From contig NC_012982.1 of NCBI RefSeq assembly GCF_000023785.1, forward strand, positions 806,001 through 870,000: DNA of 64,000 bases, given 5' to 3'. Made by a program: the position numbers and the translations under genes. The notes under the pieces are model-generated. The model worked only from the letters and a program-made list of their open reading frames with translations, did not search any database and had not been told where the DNA came from. Positions 44,437-53,215 of the stretch are shown here, piece after piece. Every line of letters begins with the position of its first letter. The stretch's first letter is position 1. Origin of the DNA: Hirschia baltica ATCC 49814 (GTDB lineage Bacteria; Pseudomonadota; Alphaproteobacteria; Caulobacterales; Hyphomonadaceae).

Positions 44437-44627
44437 AAATCAAAACTCTTCTGCAAAAATTTTGCGCGGATAAATCCGGTGCGACTGCGATAGAGTATGG
44501 TTTGATCGCCTCTTTGATAGCGGTTGCTATAATCACGAGTGTTGAAGTTGTTGGAACTGAAAACAGCAAAAACTTTGATAATGTCTCCACCAAATGGGAC
44601 GAGGCTGTTGCCTCTCAAGCAAACTAG
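44424..44627 (+). CDS. Flp-family type IVb pilin
   Basis: 67 residues. Short basic leader ending in CADKSG, then the prepilin sequence ATAIEYGLIASLIAVAI with Glu at +5 and Tyr at +6, as in Flp pilins processed by a TadV/CpaA-type peptidase. The ATG at 44424 has AGGA eight bases upstream and starts inside mutT. The remaining tail is hydrophilic. No Tad export or assembly genes are in the window, so the pilin is a solitary copy here; others may exist elsewhere. Confidence 0.85.
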   Translation: MWGIKIKTLLQKFCADKSGATAIEYGLIASLIAVAIITSVEVVGTENSKNFDNVSTKWDEAVASQAN

Positions 44628-44648
44628 TTACTTCACTGCGTTATTTTT

Positions 44649-45623
44649 CTATTTGTCGTCGTTTTTTACGTTATTCAATGCGTCCTTTAAGCTAACCTTG
44701 GCGGAACCTCGTGCAAGCGGTTTGGGTTGATCTGGTCCGGGTGACCAGCCTGATGCTGTGACGATTTCAAAAGTTGCTATAAATTTCCCATCCTTATCTG
44801 AAAATTTATTCGCATATATTTCTAGCGCTTTAAAAAGGATTGAGCGCGTTAGATTGGGTTGTCTTGTTTCGTTTGGTCTGCGAGCTGAAGCTGCTGTTTC
44901 ACCCATTCCGCGCAAATCTTGAAATAGCTTTATCGGGTTTGAATAACGCACAGTAATTGTTTCTGTGTCGGCGACTGGCATCACAAAACCTGCGCGTTGC
45001 AACAGCGTTGACATATCTTGCACGTCTGCAAATGGAGATATGCGCATTGCCGCACCGCCGCGAATCTCCGTTTCAGCTTCGATCAGGCTCGTTCGTAATT
45101 CATGGAGAGTTCTACCGCCCAGTAGTTGTGCGATAAACAGCCCATCTGGAATGAGCGCGTTTCTTATCTGAACAAGTGCGCCAGGCAGATCATTGACCCA
45201 ATGCAATGCCAAGCTAGATAGGGCGGCATCAAAGCTGGCTGGTTTAAATGGTAGAAACTCTTCATCAGCAGCGACAGACAGCTCTCCCGATTGTGTTGCG
45301 AATTTTGGAGAAAGGTCACTCTTGATGACGACACCAAGGCGCTCTGCGATGGATGGACGCGATCGCAATTCTGCCTCTACTTCACCTGTATGGCTGCCTA
45401 TATCGAGAATTTTCTTAAATGGACGTGGAATGACTTCGATTCGGTCGGCGATATCTTCAGCAGCTCTGGTCTTTAGAAAAGAATGGTCACCAAAATTTTG
45501 CGCAGCGCGATTTCTGTGCTTTTTGACAGAGAGGCGGTCAAAAACAATTGGGGCACCCGAATTGTTTGAAGAGCCAATTTGCTGGTTTGCTGGGGAAGAG
45601 TGTTTATCAGATGAAAGCGTCAT
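44649..45623 (-). CDS. SAM-dependent methyltransferase-fold protein (BioC/NDUFAF5-like)
   Basis: 324 residues. Class I SAM-binding fold: ILDIGSHTGEV (motif I), LSPKFATQSG, FDAALSSLALHWVNDLPGAL (the phrase LALHWVND is typical of the BioC/NDUFAF5 group) and SMARP-like GGRTLHELRTSL. The mitochondrial relative NDUFAF5 is an assembly factor for complex I that hydroxylates an arginine; bacterial roles are less certain. The ATG at 45623 lies within 12 bases of the divergent comF start, with overlap. A GTG at 45650 would extend it further into comF. Convergent with the Flp gene. Confidence 0.85.
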   Translation of the reverse strand: MTLSSDKHSSPANQQIGSSNNSGAPIVFDRLSVKKHRNRAAQNFGDHSFLKTRAAEDIADRIEVIPRPFKKILDIGSHTGEVEAELRSRPSIAERLGVVIKSDLSPKFATQSGELSVAADEEFLPFKPASFDAALSSLALHWVNDLPGALVQIRNALIPDGLFIAQLLGGRTLHELRTSLIEAETEIRGGAAMRISPFADVQDMSTLLQRAGFVMPVADTETITVRYSNPIKLFQDLRGMGETAASARRPNETRQPNLTRSILFKALEIYANKFSDKDGKFIATFEIVTASGWSPGPDQPKPLARGSAKVSLKDALNNVKNDDK

Positions 45624-46414
45624 TGGGCCAATATGCTTTTTTCCGAGCACTAGGCAATCACTCTCGGAGAGTATTACGCAATATTGATCAACTTATCTGG
45701 CCGCCGCGCTCTCTTGTGACGGGAGATCAGATAGCAGGCCCCGGTTTGATCGAAGTGGAATATTGGCTCGATATTAAATTTCTGAATATGCCCGTTTGTT
45801 GTCGGTGCGGTGCACCGTTTGAGGCTATGCATGATGTTGGCGACGCCTATGAATTGGTGGAATGCGCAGCCTGTATCGCTCGCAAACCAGCTTTTGATCG
45901 CGCGCGAGCCGTCTTTATTTACGATGATTTGACCAGTCGCATTATTTTGCGGTTCAAAAATGGTGCAGATCGCAATGGACTAAAGTTGATGTCGCAATGG
46001 TGTGTGGACGTTGCTGGGGATTTAGTGCGTGATGCCGACTTTGTGATGGCGGTGCCATTGCATGCGAGTCGATTGAGGTCTCGCGGGTATAATCAATCTT
46101 TGTGGTTGGCAGCTGCTATTGCCCGAAGGCGTGATTTGAAACTCGCGCATCATATTTTGAAACGCCGGAGAAATACACCATCTCAAGCGGGGCGTAGTGC
46201 AGTCGGGCGACAAAAGAATGTAGAAGGTGCTTTTCATATCGCTGAAAGGCATCGCAAAAAATTAGCTGGCAAACGTGTGCTATTAGTTGATGATGTTTAT
46301 ACAACAGGAGCAACAGTGGAGGCATGTTGCCGTGCTTTGAAGCGTTCTGGTGCGACAAGTGTAGATGTCATTACACTTTCTCGCGTTGTAAGTCCTACAG
46401 ATCCTACTATATGA
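45611..46414 (+). CDS. ComF family protein
   Basis: 267 residues. A C-terminal phosphoribosyltransferase-like domain has HASRLRSRGYNQS, RRRNTPSQAGRSAVGRQKNVEGAF and the PRPP loop VLLVDDVYTTGAT. The N-terminal part keeps one zinc pair (VCCRCGAP and ECAAC) but the first site, usually PPRCxxCG plus a later CxxCW, is changed to PPRSLVTGD and no Cys-x2-Cys. ComF proteins bind DNA during natural transformation. The ATG at 45611 is preferred as the domain needs the WPPR segment. It overlaps the divergent methyltransferase start by 13 bases. Confidence 0.87.
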   Translation: MKASLGQYAFFRALGNHSRRVLRNIDQLIWPPRSLVTGDQIAGPGLIEVEYWLDIKFLNMPVCCRCGAPFEAMHDVGDAYELVECAACIARKPAFDRARAVFIYDDLTSRIILRFKNGADRNGLKLMSQWCVDVAGDLVRDADFVMAVPLHASRLRSRGYNQSLWLAAAIARRRDLKLAHHILKRRRNTPSQAGRSAVGRQKNVEGAFHIAERHRKKLAGKRVLLVDDVYTTGATVEACCRALKRSGATSVDVITLSRVVSPTDPTI

Positions 46415-46449
46415 AATTGCTGTTCAATTAAAACTCCAAGGAGAGTTAT

Positions 46450-46704
46450 ATGGCCAAAGTTACTATCTATACCCGCATGATGTGTCCCTATTGTACGCGA
46501 GCAGTTTCGCTACTTAAGAAAAAAGGTGTAGACTTCGAAGAAATTGATGCTGGTATGGATGCCGCAAAAAAGCAGGAAATGATAAAACGCTCAAATGGCG
46601 GTGCGACATTTCCTCAGATTTTCATAGGTAATGAACACATTGGCGGTTGTGATGATATGATGGCTTTAGAGAGCAAAGGTGCTCTGGATGTTATGCTAGG
46701 GTAA
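46450..46704 (+). CDS. grxC: Glutaredoxin 3
   Basis: 84 residues. Thioredoxin fold with the CPYC active site (12-15), the GSH-binding TFPQIFIG and HIGGCDD motifs, all as in class I dithiol glutaredoxins. It reduces protein disulfides using glutathione. AAGGAG lies seven bases before the ATG. Follows comF by 35 bases. Confidence 0.95.
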   Translation: MAKVTIYTRMMCPYCTRAVSLLKKKGVDFEEIDAGMDAAKKQEMIKRSNGGATFPQIFIGNEHIGGCDDMMALESKGALDVMLG

Positions 46705-46776
46705 TATGAATGGGACGGCTTTGTTCAGGAGGGGAGACAAAGCAATTCGTTGAATGGAATATACATAGGCCAATAA

Positions 46777-47244
46777 ATGATAAAGTATGCGCTTTGCTGT
46801 CCGGGAGATCATGAGTTTGAAGCATGGTTTGCGTCCTCTACTGCTTATGATGAGCAGTCAGAGCGTGGCTTGGTAGAGTGTCCAGTCTGTGGATCTACGA
46901 AAATCAATAAACAGATTATGGCTCCTATGATTCGGGATTCGGGCAGCAAATCGGGTAAATTGAAAATGCCGAAATCTGATTCCATGCCGACACCAGATGA
47001 AATTGAGCGGGTTGCTTCCAAAGTGCGAGAGCATATTGGAAAAACGCATGAATATGTCGGTGATAAATTCGCCAATGAAGCGCGCGCCATGCATTATGGT
47101 GATCAAGAAATGCGATCTGTGTGGGGACGAGCAACACCAGAAGAAGCAAAAGCGCTGATTGAAGAAGGTGTATCTGCTGTGCCTATTCCAGATACATTCG
47201 CGCCGCCAGAGCCGGCACCTAAAGATGTGAAAAAACTAAACTAG
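46777..47244 (+). CDS. DUF1178 family protein
   Basis: 155 residues. Starts MIKYALCCPGDHEFEAWF and contains ECPVCGSTKINKQIMAP, the CxxC zinc-ribbon-like pair, then helical segments including REHIGKTHEYVGDKFANEARAMHYGD in reduced form. The function of DUF1178 is unknown. Family members commonly lie with grxC and ubiG in alphaproteobacteria. Here a nitrilase-type gene often found between is absent. It converges on the DUF188 gene, overlapping by 4 bases. Confidence 0.88.
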   Translation: MIKYALCCPGDHEFEAWFASSTAYDEQSERGLVECPVCGSTKINKQIMAPMIRDSGSKSGKLKMPKSDSMPTPDEIERVASKVREHIGKTHEYVGDKFANEARAMHYGDQEMRSVWGRATPEEAKALIEEGVSAVPIPDTFAPPEPAPKDVKKLN

Positions 47245-47699
47245 CTGGCTTTCATTTTGACGCAGGCTTCATGTAGGGCTTGAAGGAATCGTGACCGGTC
47301 TGCTTGAGAAAATGGAGCTGCTCCGCCCATTTGCTCGCCAGTGGACCGCAATTGCTCCATCAGGGCGCGTGTTGCCACGGCTGCACCTATCATTTCTTTG
47401 GTGAAAGCTTTGCCATCAGGCTTGAGAACGACAGCGTTATTTTCCAATGCGCGTTCAGCCAACAAAATGTCTGCTGTGATCGCTATTGATTTTTCATCAC
47501 AATTATCAGCGATCCAGTTGTCAGCTTCGTCTGGCCCTGCATCCACAACCATTTGTTTGATAAAAGGCATGCGAGGTACTTGCAAAAATGAGTTGGAGAC
47601 AACCCAAATTAGAGCGTTGTGGCGTTCACCGACTTTGAAAATTTCGTTTTTGACGGGACATGCATCCGCGTCGATATAAATTGTCAGATCAGGCTGCAT
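47241..47699 (-). CDS. YaiI/YqxD family protein (DUF188)
   Basis: 152 residues. The family opening IYIDADACPVKNEI is present, followed by WVVSNSFLQ, VVDAGPDEADNWIAD and LLAERALENNAVVL, matching a PIN-like nuclease fold with conserved acidic residues (DADACP, DEAD). Function not established. It is translationally coupled to the DUF924 gene by the TAATG overlap. Confidence 0.9.
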   Translation of the reverse strand: MQPDLTIYIDADACPVKNEIFKVGERHNALIWVVSNSFLQVPRMPFIKQMVVDAGPDEADNWIADNCDEKSIAITADILLAERALENNAVVLKPDGKAFTKEMIGAAVATRALMEQLRSTGEQMGGAAPFSQADRSRFLQALHEACVKMKAS

Positions 47700-48364
47700 T
47701 AAAAACCAGCACCCGGCTGTGCAAGATAATCGAGTTCAGCAGGTGTTGATTTACGTTCCAACACTGCATTCCTGTGCGGGAAACGACCATATTTTTGAAT
47801 GACGTCACGGTGTTTGATCGCAAATTCAAGCGCATTTTTGATGGTGCTATAATAAGCGTCGTCTGTGTCTTCGAGTAGGTTTTCGAACAACTCAACACAG
47901 CGATCTTGATCAGCAAGGTTTTCTGAATGCATCAGCGGAAGATAGAAAAACCAGCGCTTCACCGGAGCAAGAACTTTGTCTTCTTCTTTGAGCAATCCAT
48001 CCTTGCAAAGTTTTAAAGCTAGCGCATCATTTTCAAATGCGAATTCTGTGTCACGGAAAATATTGCGAGTGAATTGATCAATCGCGACAATGGCTGCAAG
48101 TCTCTCAGCTGCGCCGCGCTTGGCCCAATCCTGAGCGAGCCCAGATGCAAGGCGCGCAAGAAGTGTGACGCCGCGTGTCGCGACCAGCCTGTCAATTTCT
48201 TCGTCTCCAGACCACCAAAGTTGATTGCGTCCTTCAAGTTTTTCTGGATCACTTGCAGCATCATCAAACCAGAAATTCAATACATCACCGGGTGTTTGAA
48301 GCGGACGAGTTGAACGTTTTTTCTCGATCAAGTCGCGACCAATAGCTGCGTTATCTGTGTACAT
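47699..48364 (-). CDS. DUF924 family protein
   Basis: 221 residues. Family features: DVLNFWFDDA, WWSGDEEIDR, LAAIVAIDQFTRNIFRDT, WFFYLPLMHSENLADQDRCV and YGRFPHRNAVLERKSTPAE. DUF924 proteins are all-helical (TPR-like) and of unknown function. The gene stands upstream of the DUF188 gene with a one-base overlap of stop and start, so they form a pair. Confidence 0.9.
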   Translation of the reverse strand: MYTDNAAIGRDLIEKKRSTRPLQTPGDVLNFWFDDAASDPEKLEGRNQLWWSGDEEIDRLVATRGVTLLARLASGLAQDWAKRGAAERLAAIVAIDQFTRNIFRDTEFAFENDALALKLCKDGLLKEEDKVLAPVKRWFFYLPLMHSENLADQDRCVELFENLLEDTDDAYYSTIKNALEFAIKHRDVIQKYGRFPHRNAVLERKSTPAELDYLAQPGAGF

Positions 48365-48462
48365 GGTCGTTCAGTCCTTTTTCTTCCGGTTATGTATCGT
48401 ATATTAGCGCTCAAATCGGCTGTTCAGCTTCATAGCATATAGGATCGAATGCGCTAAAATAA

Positions 48463-48479
48463 AACACATGATATGTGTT
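48463..48479 (-). terminator. Weak stem-loop at the ubiG stop
   Basis: 7-bp stem AACACAT/ATGTGTT (48463-48469, 48473-48479) with a T-rich tail on the minus strand; it overlaps the ubiG stop codon, so is a weak terminator candidate. Confidence 0.4.
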
Positions 48480-49224
48480 ATTCTGATCGCGTTCCGACAC
48501 ACATGTAATTGACCATTGTATCAGAAGACAAGGACCATTCTCCTGATAGGGGATTGTAGCTCACCCCAGTGGTTTCTTGAATGCTGATACCGCCCGCTTT
48601 TAATGCTTGTTTGGCTTCGGTTGGTTTAACAAGCTTGTGAAATTCATGTGTGCCTTTGGGTAGCCATCCCATAATGTATTCCGCTCCCACAATAGCCAGT
48701 GCGAATGCTTTGGAAGTCCGGTTTATACTCGCCACAAATATCATTCCGCCGGGTTTTACCAAGCTGGCAGTATCTTTGATAAATTGATGAGGATCGGCAA
48801 CATGTTCGATCACTTCAAGATTTAACACGACATCAAATGGTGGTTCGCCATTTTCAATAAGTTCTTCAACAGTGCCAACGCGATAATCTATTTTAACGCC
48901 CGTTTCTTGCGCATGCGTCATTGCCGTTTTTATGTTGGCTTCACCAGCATCAACAGACGTCATCTTTGCGCCCAGCCGTGCAATAGGTTCGGACACCAAT
49001 CCGCCACCGCATCCAATGTCGAGAATTCTAAGGCCTTCAAGAGGCGTATGTGAGGTGTTGTTTAGATTGAAATGAGAAACAATTTTATCTCTAAGAAATG
49101 CTAGCCGAACAGGGTTGAATTTGTGAAGTGGCTTGAATTTCCCTTTAGGGTCCCACCATTCTGAGGCCATGGCACGAAATTTTTCAATTTCATTTTCGTC
49201 AATACTAGGGCTTTTCAAGGTCAT
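48478..49224 (-). CDS. ubiG: Ubiquinone biosynthesis O-methyltransferase UbiG
   Basis: 248 residues. SAM methyltransferase that carries out both O-methylations of ubiquinone. Motifs include EIEKFRAMASEWWDP (UbiG signature), RILDIGCGGGLVSEPIARLGA (motif I), VVLNLEVIEHVADP and SINRTSKAFALAIVGAEYIMGWLPKGTH, a long insert typical of UbiG. The ATG at 49224 has AGAGG six bases upstream; an in-frame start at 49278 would lie in the divergent promoter region. Divergent from lysC, as in many alphaproteobacteria. Confidence 0.95.
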   Translation of the reverse strand: MTLKSPSIDENEIEKFRAMASEWWDPKGKFKPLHKFNPVRLAFLRDKIVSHFNLNNTSHTPLEGLRILDIGCGGGLVSEPIARLGAKMTSVDAGEANIKTAMTHAQETGVKIDYRVGTVEELIENGEPPFDVVLNLEVIEHVADPHQFIKDTASLVKPGGMIFVASINRTSKAFALAIVGAEYIMGWLPKGTHEFHKLVKPTEAKQALKAGGISIQETTGVSYNPLSGEWSLSSDTMVNYMCVGTRSE

Positions 49225-49486
49225 TTTTTGCCTCTTATCGGAGAATATATTGAAACAAAATAAGAAAATTTTGTACAAAAGCTGTACGTTTCTGCCTTAG
49301 CCTTTATAAAATCCACTTTCATTTTCGTGTTCCAGAAATATCAACATTTGCGTGTTTGCGATCTGCGGCATAAAAGACCAGCAAGCTAACTTTGAAAAGC
49401 CGATTGTTTTGGCTTTGATGAGTGGATCATTAGATAAGAATAAAATTGCTTTGGCAATCAATACTACTTTGGAATAACCCGACCCC

Positions 49487-50737
49487 ATGAAACGTACAGT
49501 TTTAAAATTCGGCGGCACTTCTGTCGCCAATATGGAGCGGATTGAGCATGTTGCAGATATTGTATCGCAACGTGTGAAAGATGATGGCGGCGGTTTCGCT
49601 GTTGTTGTATCCGCAATGTCCGGCGAGACAAACAAGCTCGTTGGATATGCTGATGAAGCCGCTGGCGGTAAGCTAGTTGGTGATCAGTTTGATGATGAAT
49701 ATGATGTTGTTGTTGCATCAGGAGAACAAGTCACATCAGGCTTGCTTGCATTGGCCCTACGCAAACGCGGCTTCAAGGCGCGTTCGTGGCTTGGATGGCA
49801 ATTGGCAATGCGCACAGATGAAGCACACGGAAAAGCTCGCATTTTGGGCTTTGAAGGTGATGAATTTTGCGACAGCGTCGACAGCGGTGAAATCGCTGTG
49901 ATCGCTGGTTTCCAAGGTGTGAGCGGTGAAGGCCGGATTGCAACACTTGGGCGTGGTGGCTCAGACACAAGCGCTGTTGCAGCAGCTGCGGCTTTGAATG
50001 CTGAGGTTTGTGATATCTACACGGATGTAGACGGTGTTTACACAACTGATCCTCGCATTGTGCCCAAAGCTCGCCGTATGGAAAAAATATCTTATGAAGA
50101 GATGCTCGAATTGGCCTCTCTTGGTGCCAAAGTTCTACAGACGCGCTGTGTAGAACTTGGTATGAATCACAATGTTCCAATCCGTGTCCGCACAAGTTTC
50201 ACTAAAGATGGTGATGAATTCCCGGGTACATTGGTCTGTAATGAGGAAGAGATCGTGGAAAAACAAGTTGTTAGCGGAATTGCGTATTCTCGTGATGAAG
50301 CAAAATTTACGCTTTTAGGTCTACCCGACAATCCGGGTGTCGCGGCTGAATTGTTTCAAAAACTTTCAGATGCAGGCGTGAATGTTGACATGATCGTTCA
50401 GGCAAATTCAAGAACGCACGGCGAGCAGAACATGGTTTTTACCACAGCTGATCGTGATGCAGAACTCGCGCGCCAGACATTGGAAAATGAACAAGAGCGT
50501 CTTGGTTTTGATAAATTGGAAGTAAACCGCAATGTGGCGAAAGTCTCAGTTGTGGGTGTCGGTATGCGTAGTCACACTGGTGTCGCAACACTTATGTTTA
50601 AGGCGTTGTCTGAAAAATCTATCAATATCGAGGTAATCTCGACATCTGAAATCAAGATTTCAGTGCTTATTGATGATGCATATACTGAACTTGCTGTGCG
50701 TACTTTGCACACTGCATATGGTTTAGATACAGAATAA
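49487..50737 (+). CDS. lysC: Aspartate kinase
   Basis: 416 residues. First step from aspartate to lysine, threonine and methionine. The kinase domain (1-250) starts KFGGTSVANMERI and has GEQVTSGLLALAL, GFQGVSGEGRIATLGRGGSDTSAVAAA and DVDGVYTTDPRI; the regulatory part has two ACT domains (about 265-335 and 345-410; GVAAELFQKLSDAGVNVDMIVQ). Feedback inhibition by Lys/Thr is expected. A 10-bp inverted repeat follows before ptsP. Confidence 0.96.
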   Translation: MKRTVLKFGGTSVANMERIEHVADIVSQRVKDDGGGFAVVVSAMSGETNKLVGYADEAAGGKLVGDQFDDEYDVVVASGEQVTSGLLALALRKRGFKARSWLGWQLAMRTDEAHGKARILGFEGDEFCDSVDSGEIAVIAGFQGVSGEGRIATLGRGGSDTSAVAAAAALNAEVCDIYTDVDGVYTTDPRIVPKARRMEKISYEEMLELASLGAKVLQTRCVELGMNHNVPIRVRTSFTKDGDEFPGTLVCNEEEIVEKQVVSGIAYSRDEAKFTLLGLPDNPGVAAELFQKLSDAGVNVDMIVQANSRTHGEQNMVFTTADRDAELARQTLENEQERLGFDKLEVNRNVAKVSVVGVGMRSHTGVATLMFKALSEKSINIEVISTSEIKISVLIDDAYTELAVRTLHTAYGLDTE

Positions 50738-50752
50738 TACTGGGTCCCGTGT

Positions 50753-50782
50753 CACGCAGACCCGTTTAACGTGGTTTGCGTG
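50753..50782 (+). repeat. 10-bp inverted repeat between lysC and ptsP
   Basis: CACGCAGACC (50753-50762) pairs with GGTTTGCGTG (50773-50782), one G-U pair and a ten-base loop. No T-run follows, so it is not a typical terminator; it may be an mRNA hairpin or a regulator site. Confidence 0.55.
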
Positions 50783-50861
50783 ATATCATCTACTATATAC
50801 AACCAGCACGCACTTTTTTGGTGTAGGCTGTTGTGATCGGTTATTTAGGGAAGCGCACTAT

Positions 50862-53123
50862 ATGAGCCACAACAGGACATTTGTTGCCGCAGGAACTGCA
50901 CGCCTTTTGATGAGCCGTCTTCGTGAGCTTATGGCCAGCGAAGCACAGCAACAAGAAAGACTTGAGCGCGTCGTTCAGTTGATTGCGACAACGATGGTTG
51001 CTGATGTGTGCTCTATTTATGTTCGTTCTGGTGACAATAGCCTTGTATTGATGGCAACTGAAGGCTTATTGCCTGAAGCAATTGGACGCACCCGTCTTGC
51101 TGAAAATGAAGGTCTTGTGGGGCTTATCGCATCCTCTGCGCGAGCAAAACGTCTTAGTAATGCCCCCAAACACCCACGTTTCTCATATCGGCCAGAAACA
51201 GGTGAAGACCCTTATCACGGTTTTCTTGGTGTCCCGATATTAAGGGGTGGCCGCGTCCTTGGCGTGTTGGTCGTTCAAAACAGAACCGAACGAAATTATG
51301 ATGATGAAGAGATGGAGTCATTGCAGACAATTGCGATGGTTCTGGCTGAAATCGTCGCATCGGCTTTGGATGAAGGCAATGATTTAGACATTCGGGAGCT
51401 TCCTCCCGGAGAACTCAAAGGACGCACGCTAAATGAAGGTGTTGGTTTGGGGACAGTCCATCTCCATGACCCAATCGTTTCAGCAGCGCGGTTTTTCTCT
51501 CAAGATCCTGAGGCTGAAGGCGAGCGTTTGGACGCCGCTTTGGCTGATTTACGCAAATCTATCGACACAATGCTCAACCGGGCGACACCTGTCTTATTTG
51601 GTGAAAGCCGGGATGTTTTGGAAACATACCGCTTATTCGCGCATGATCCTTCTTGGGAGACGCGTCTGCATGATGCGATACAATCTGGGTTATCCGCAGA
51701 AGCGGCGGTTGATCGCACACGGCGCGAGCATCGTGCGAGACTGCAAAATGCGCGTGATGCCTATTTGCGGGAACGCCTGCACGATTTTGAAGATTTGGAA
51801 AACCGGCTATTGCGCCACTTATCGGGAGAAGTTGCATCCGACCACAAGCCTGTTCCTGGGTCTATTCTTGTCGCAAGTCGGTTGGGGCCAGCTGAATTAT
51901 TAGAATATCGCGATTGTGAGCTTGCTGGTGTTATCCTTGAAGAAGGTGGTGCAGGATCTCACGCAGCTATTGTTGCAAGGGCAATAGGTATTCCGGCCAT
52001 CGGGGATGCTGAAGGTATTGTCAGCCGCATCGAGCAAGGCGATCAAGTCATTGTCGACGCTGATTGGGGGCTTATTCTCATTCGTCCGACGAATGATGTT
52101 GTCGAGACATATCGTCAACGTATTTTGATTTCCAGCGATGAGCGCGCTGAATACGCCAAGCTAACAGATCTGCCTGCAACGACAAAAGATGGTGTGAAAT
52201 TCAATTTATTCTTGAATGCAGGTCTGTCTTTCGATTTGGACCATTTAGACGCAACTGGCGCCGAAGGTGTCGGGCTTTTCCGTACTGAGTTTCAGTTTAT
52301 GTCTTCGCAAACTGTTCCCACACTTGATGAGCAGGCTGCATTTTATGAAGATGCAATGCGTCGTGCTGGTACAAAGCCGATGGTATTTCGCACTTTAGAT
52401 CTTGGTGGCGATAAAGTTGCTCCGTTTATGGGCGGGGATCGCGAAGAAAATCCGGCCCTTGGATGGCGTGCTTTGCGTTTAGCTTTGGATCGTCCTTATT
52501 TCTTCCGTCGCCAATTGCGTGCGTTGATAAGGGCATCAAAGAGCAATCCATTGCGTTTAATGTTCCCTATGGTGTGTTCCGTTGAAGAGTTTGTGCAAGC
52601 ACGCGAGCTTGTTGATGCTGAAATTGCTTGGGCTAAGAAGTTTAATCGTGAAACTCCATCCCAATTGCGCGTTGGTGCGATGGTTGAAACACCGTCATTT
52701 GCTTTTTCTATCGAGGCATTGAAAGGCAAAGTAGATTTTCTGTCTGTGGGAACAAATGATCTCATGCAATTTTTCTTTGCGGCGGATCGTGAAAACAAGC
52801 TTGTCTCAGAACGTTACGATCTTCTTAGCCCGCCTGCGTTAAGGTTAATGAAGAGCATTGTCGACAGTGCAAATCGGGCAGAAATTCCGATCTCTATTTG
52901 TGGGGAAGCTGCAGGGAGACCTGTGGAGGCTTTGGCATTGGCCTGTCTTGGATATCGACGCTTATCTATGCAAGGTGCCAGAATCGGCCCGATGAAGCGA
53001 CTTTTGCGCGGCATGGATTTTGCGAAAGTCAGTCAAAAGGTCAATTTGTTGATTGATTCGGGAAGTGTCGATCTTCGTAAAGAATTATTAAAGATCATTC
53101 AGCAATCTGACATACAAGCTTAA
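50862..53123 (+). CDS. ptsP: Phosphoenolpyruvate-protein phosphotransferase PtsP (nitrogen PTS enzyme I)
   Basis: 753 residues. N-terminal GAF domain (about 18-165), then PTS enzyme I: the swivelling His domain with the phospho-His site GGAGSHAAIVARA, and the C-terminal PEP-binding TIM barrel (LDATGAEGVGLFRTEFQFM, RTLDLGGDKVAPF, VGAMVETPSFAFS, FLSVGTNDLMQFFFAADRENK). It passes phosphate to NPr in the nitrogen-related PTS that controls potassium and stringent signalling. Gap of about 125 bases to lysC, common lysC-ptsP order in alphaproteobacteria. Confidence 0.95.
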   Translation: MSHNRTFVAAGTARLLMSRLRELMASEAQQQERLERVVQLIATTMVADVCSIYVRSGDNSLVLMATEGLLPEAIGRTRLAENEGLVGLIASSARAKRLSNAPKHPRFSYRPETGEDPYHGFLGVPILRGGRVLGVLVVQNRTERNYDDEEMESLQTIAMVLAEIVASALDEGNDLDIRELPPGELKGRTLNEGVGLGTVHLHDPIVSAARFFSQDPEAEGERLDAALADLRKSIDTMLNRATPVLFGESRDVLETYRLFAHDPSWETRLHDAIQSGLSAEAAVDRTRREHRARLQNARDAYLRERLHDFEDLENRLLRHLSGEVASDHKPVPGSILVASRLGPAELLEYRDCELAGVILEEGGAGSHAAIVARAIGIPAIGDAEGIVSRIEQGDQVIVDADWGLILIRPTNDVVETYRQRILISSDERAEYAKLTDLPATTKDGVKFNLFLNAGLSFDLDHLDATGAEGVGLFRTEFQFMSSQTVPTLDEQAAFYEDAMRRAGTKPMVFRTLDLGGDKVAPFMGGDREENPALGWRALRLALDRPYFFRRQLRALIRASKSNPLRLMFPMVCSVEEFVQARELVDAEIAWAKKFNRETPSQLRVGAMVETPSFAFSIEALKGKVDFLSVGTNDLMQFFFAADRENKLVSERYDLLSPPALRLMKSIVDSANRAEIPISICGEAAGRPVEALALACLGYRRLSMQGARIGPMKRLLRGMDFAKVSQKVNLLIDSGSVDLRKELLKIIQQSDIQA

Positions 53124-53215
53124 AGCGTTGCTTTAGACGCTTTGAATTGTTAACTAGTATTGTGGGTTGAGGGTGAGCCACGAATAATGGGTCATTTCCC
53201 GGAACGGAACGTTTT

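Noticed and set aside
49225-49486. Lysine- or threonine-sensing riboswitch before lysC
   Set aside because: No conserved L-box-like pairings could be found in the 262 bases between ubiG and lysC.
49297-49635. Minus-strand open frame across the lysC start
   Set aside because: Covers the ubiG-lysC promoter region and the lysC 5' end with no family match; lysC is clearly the coding strand.
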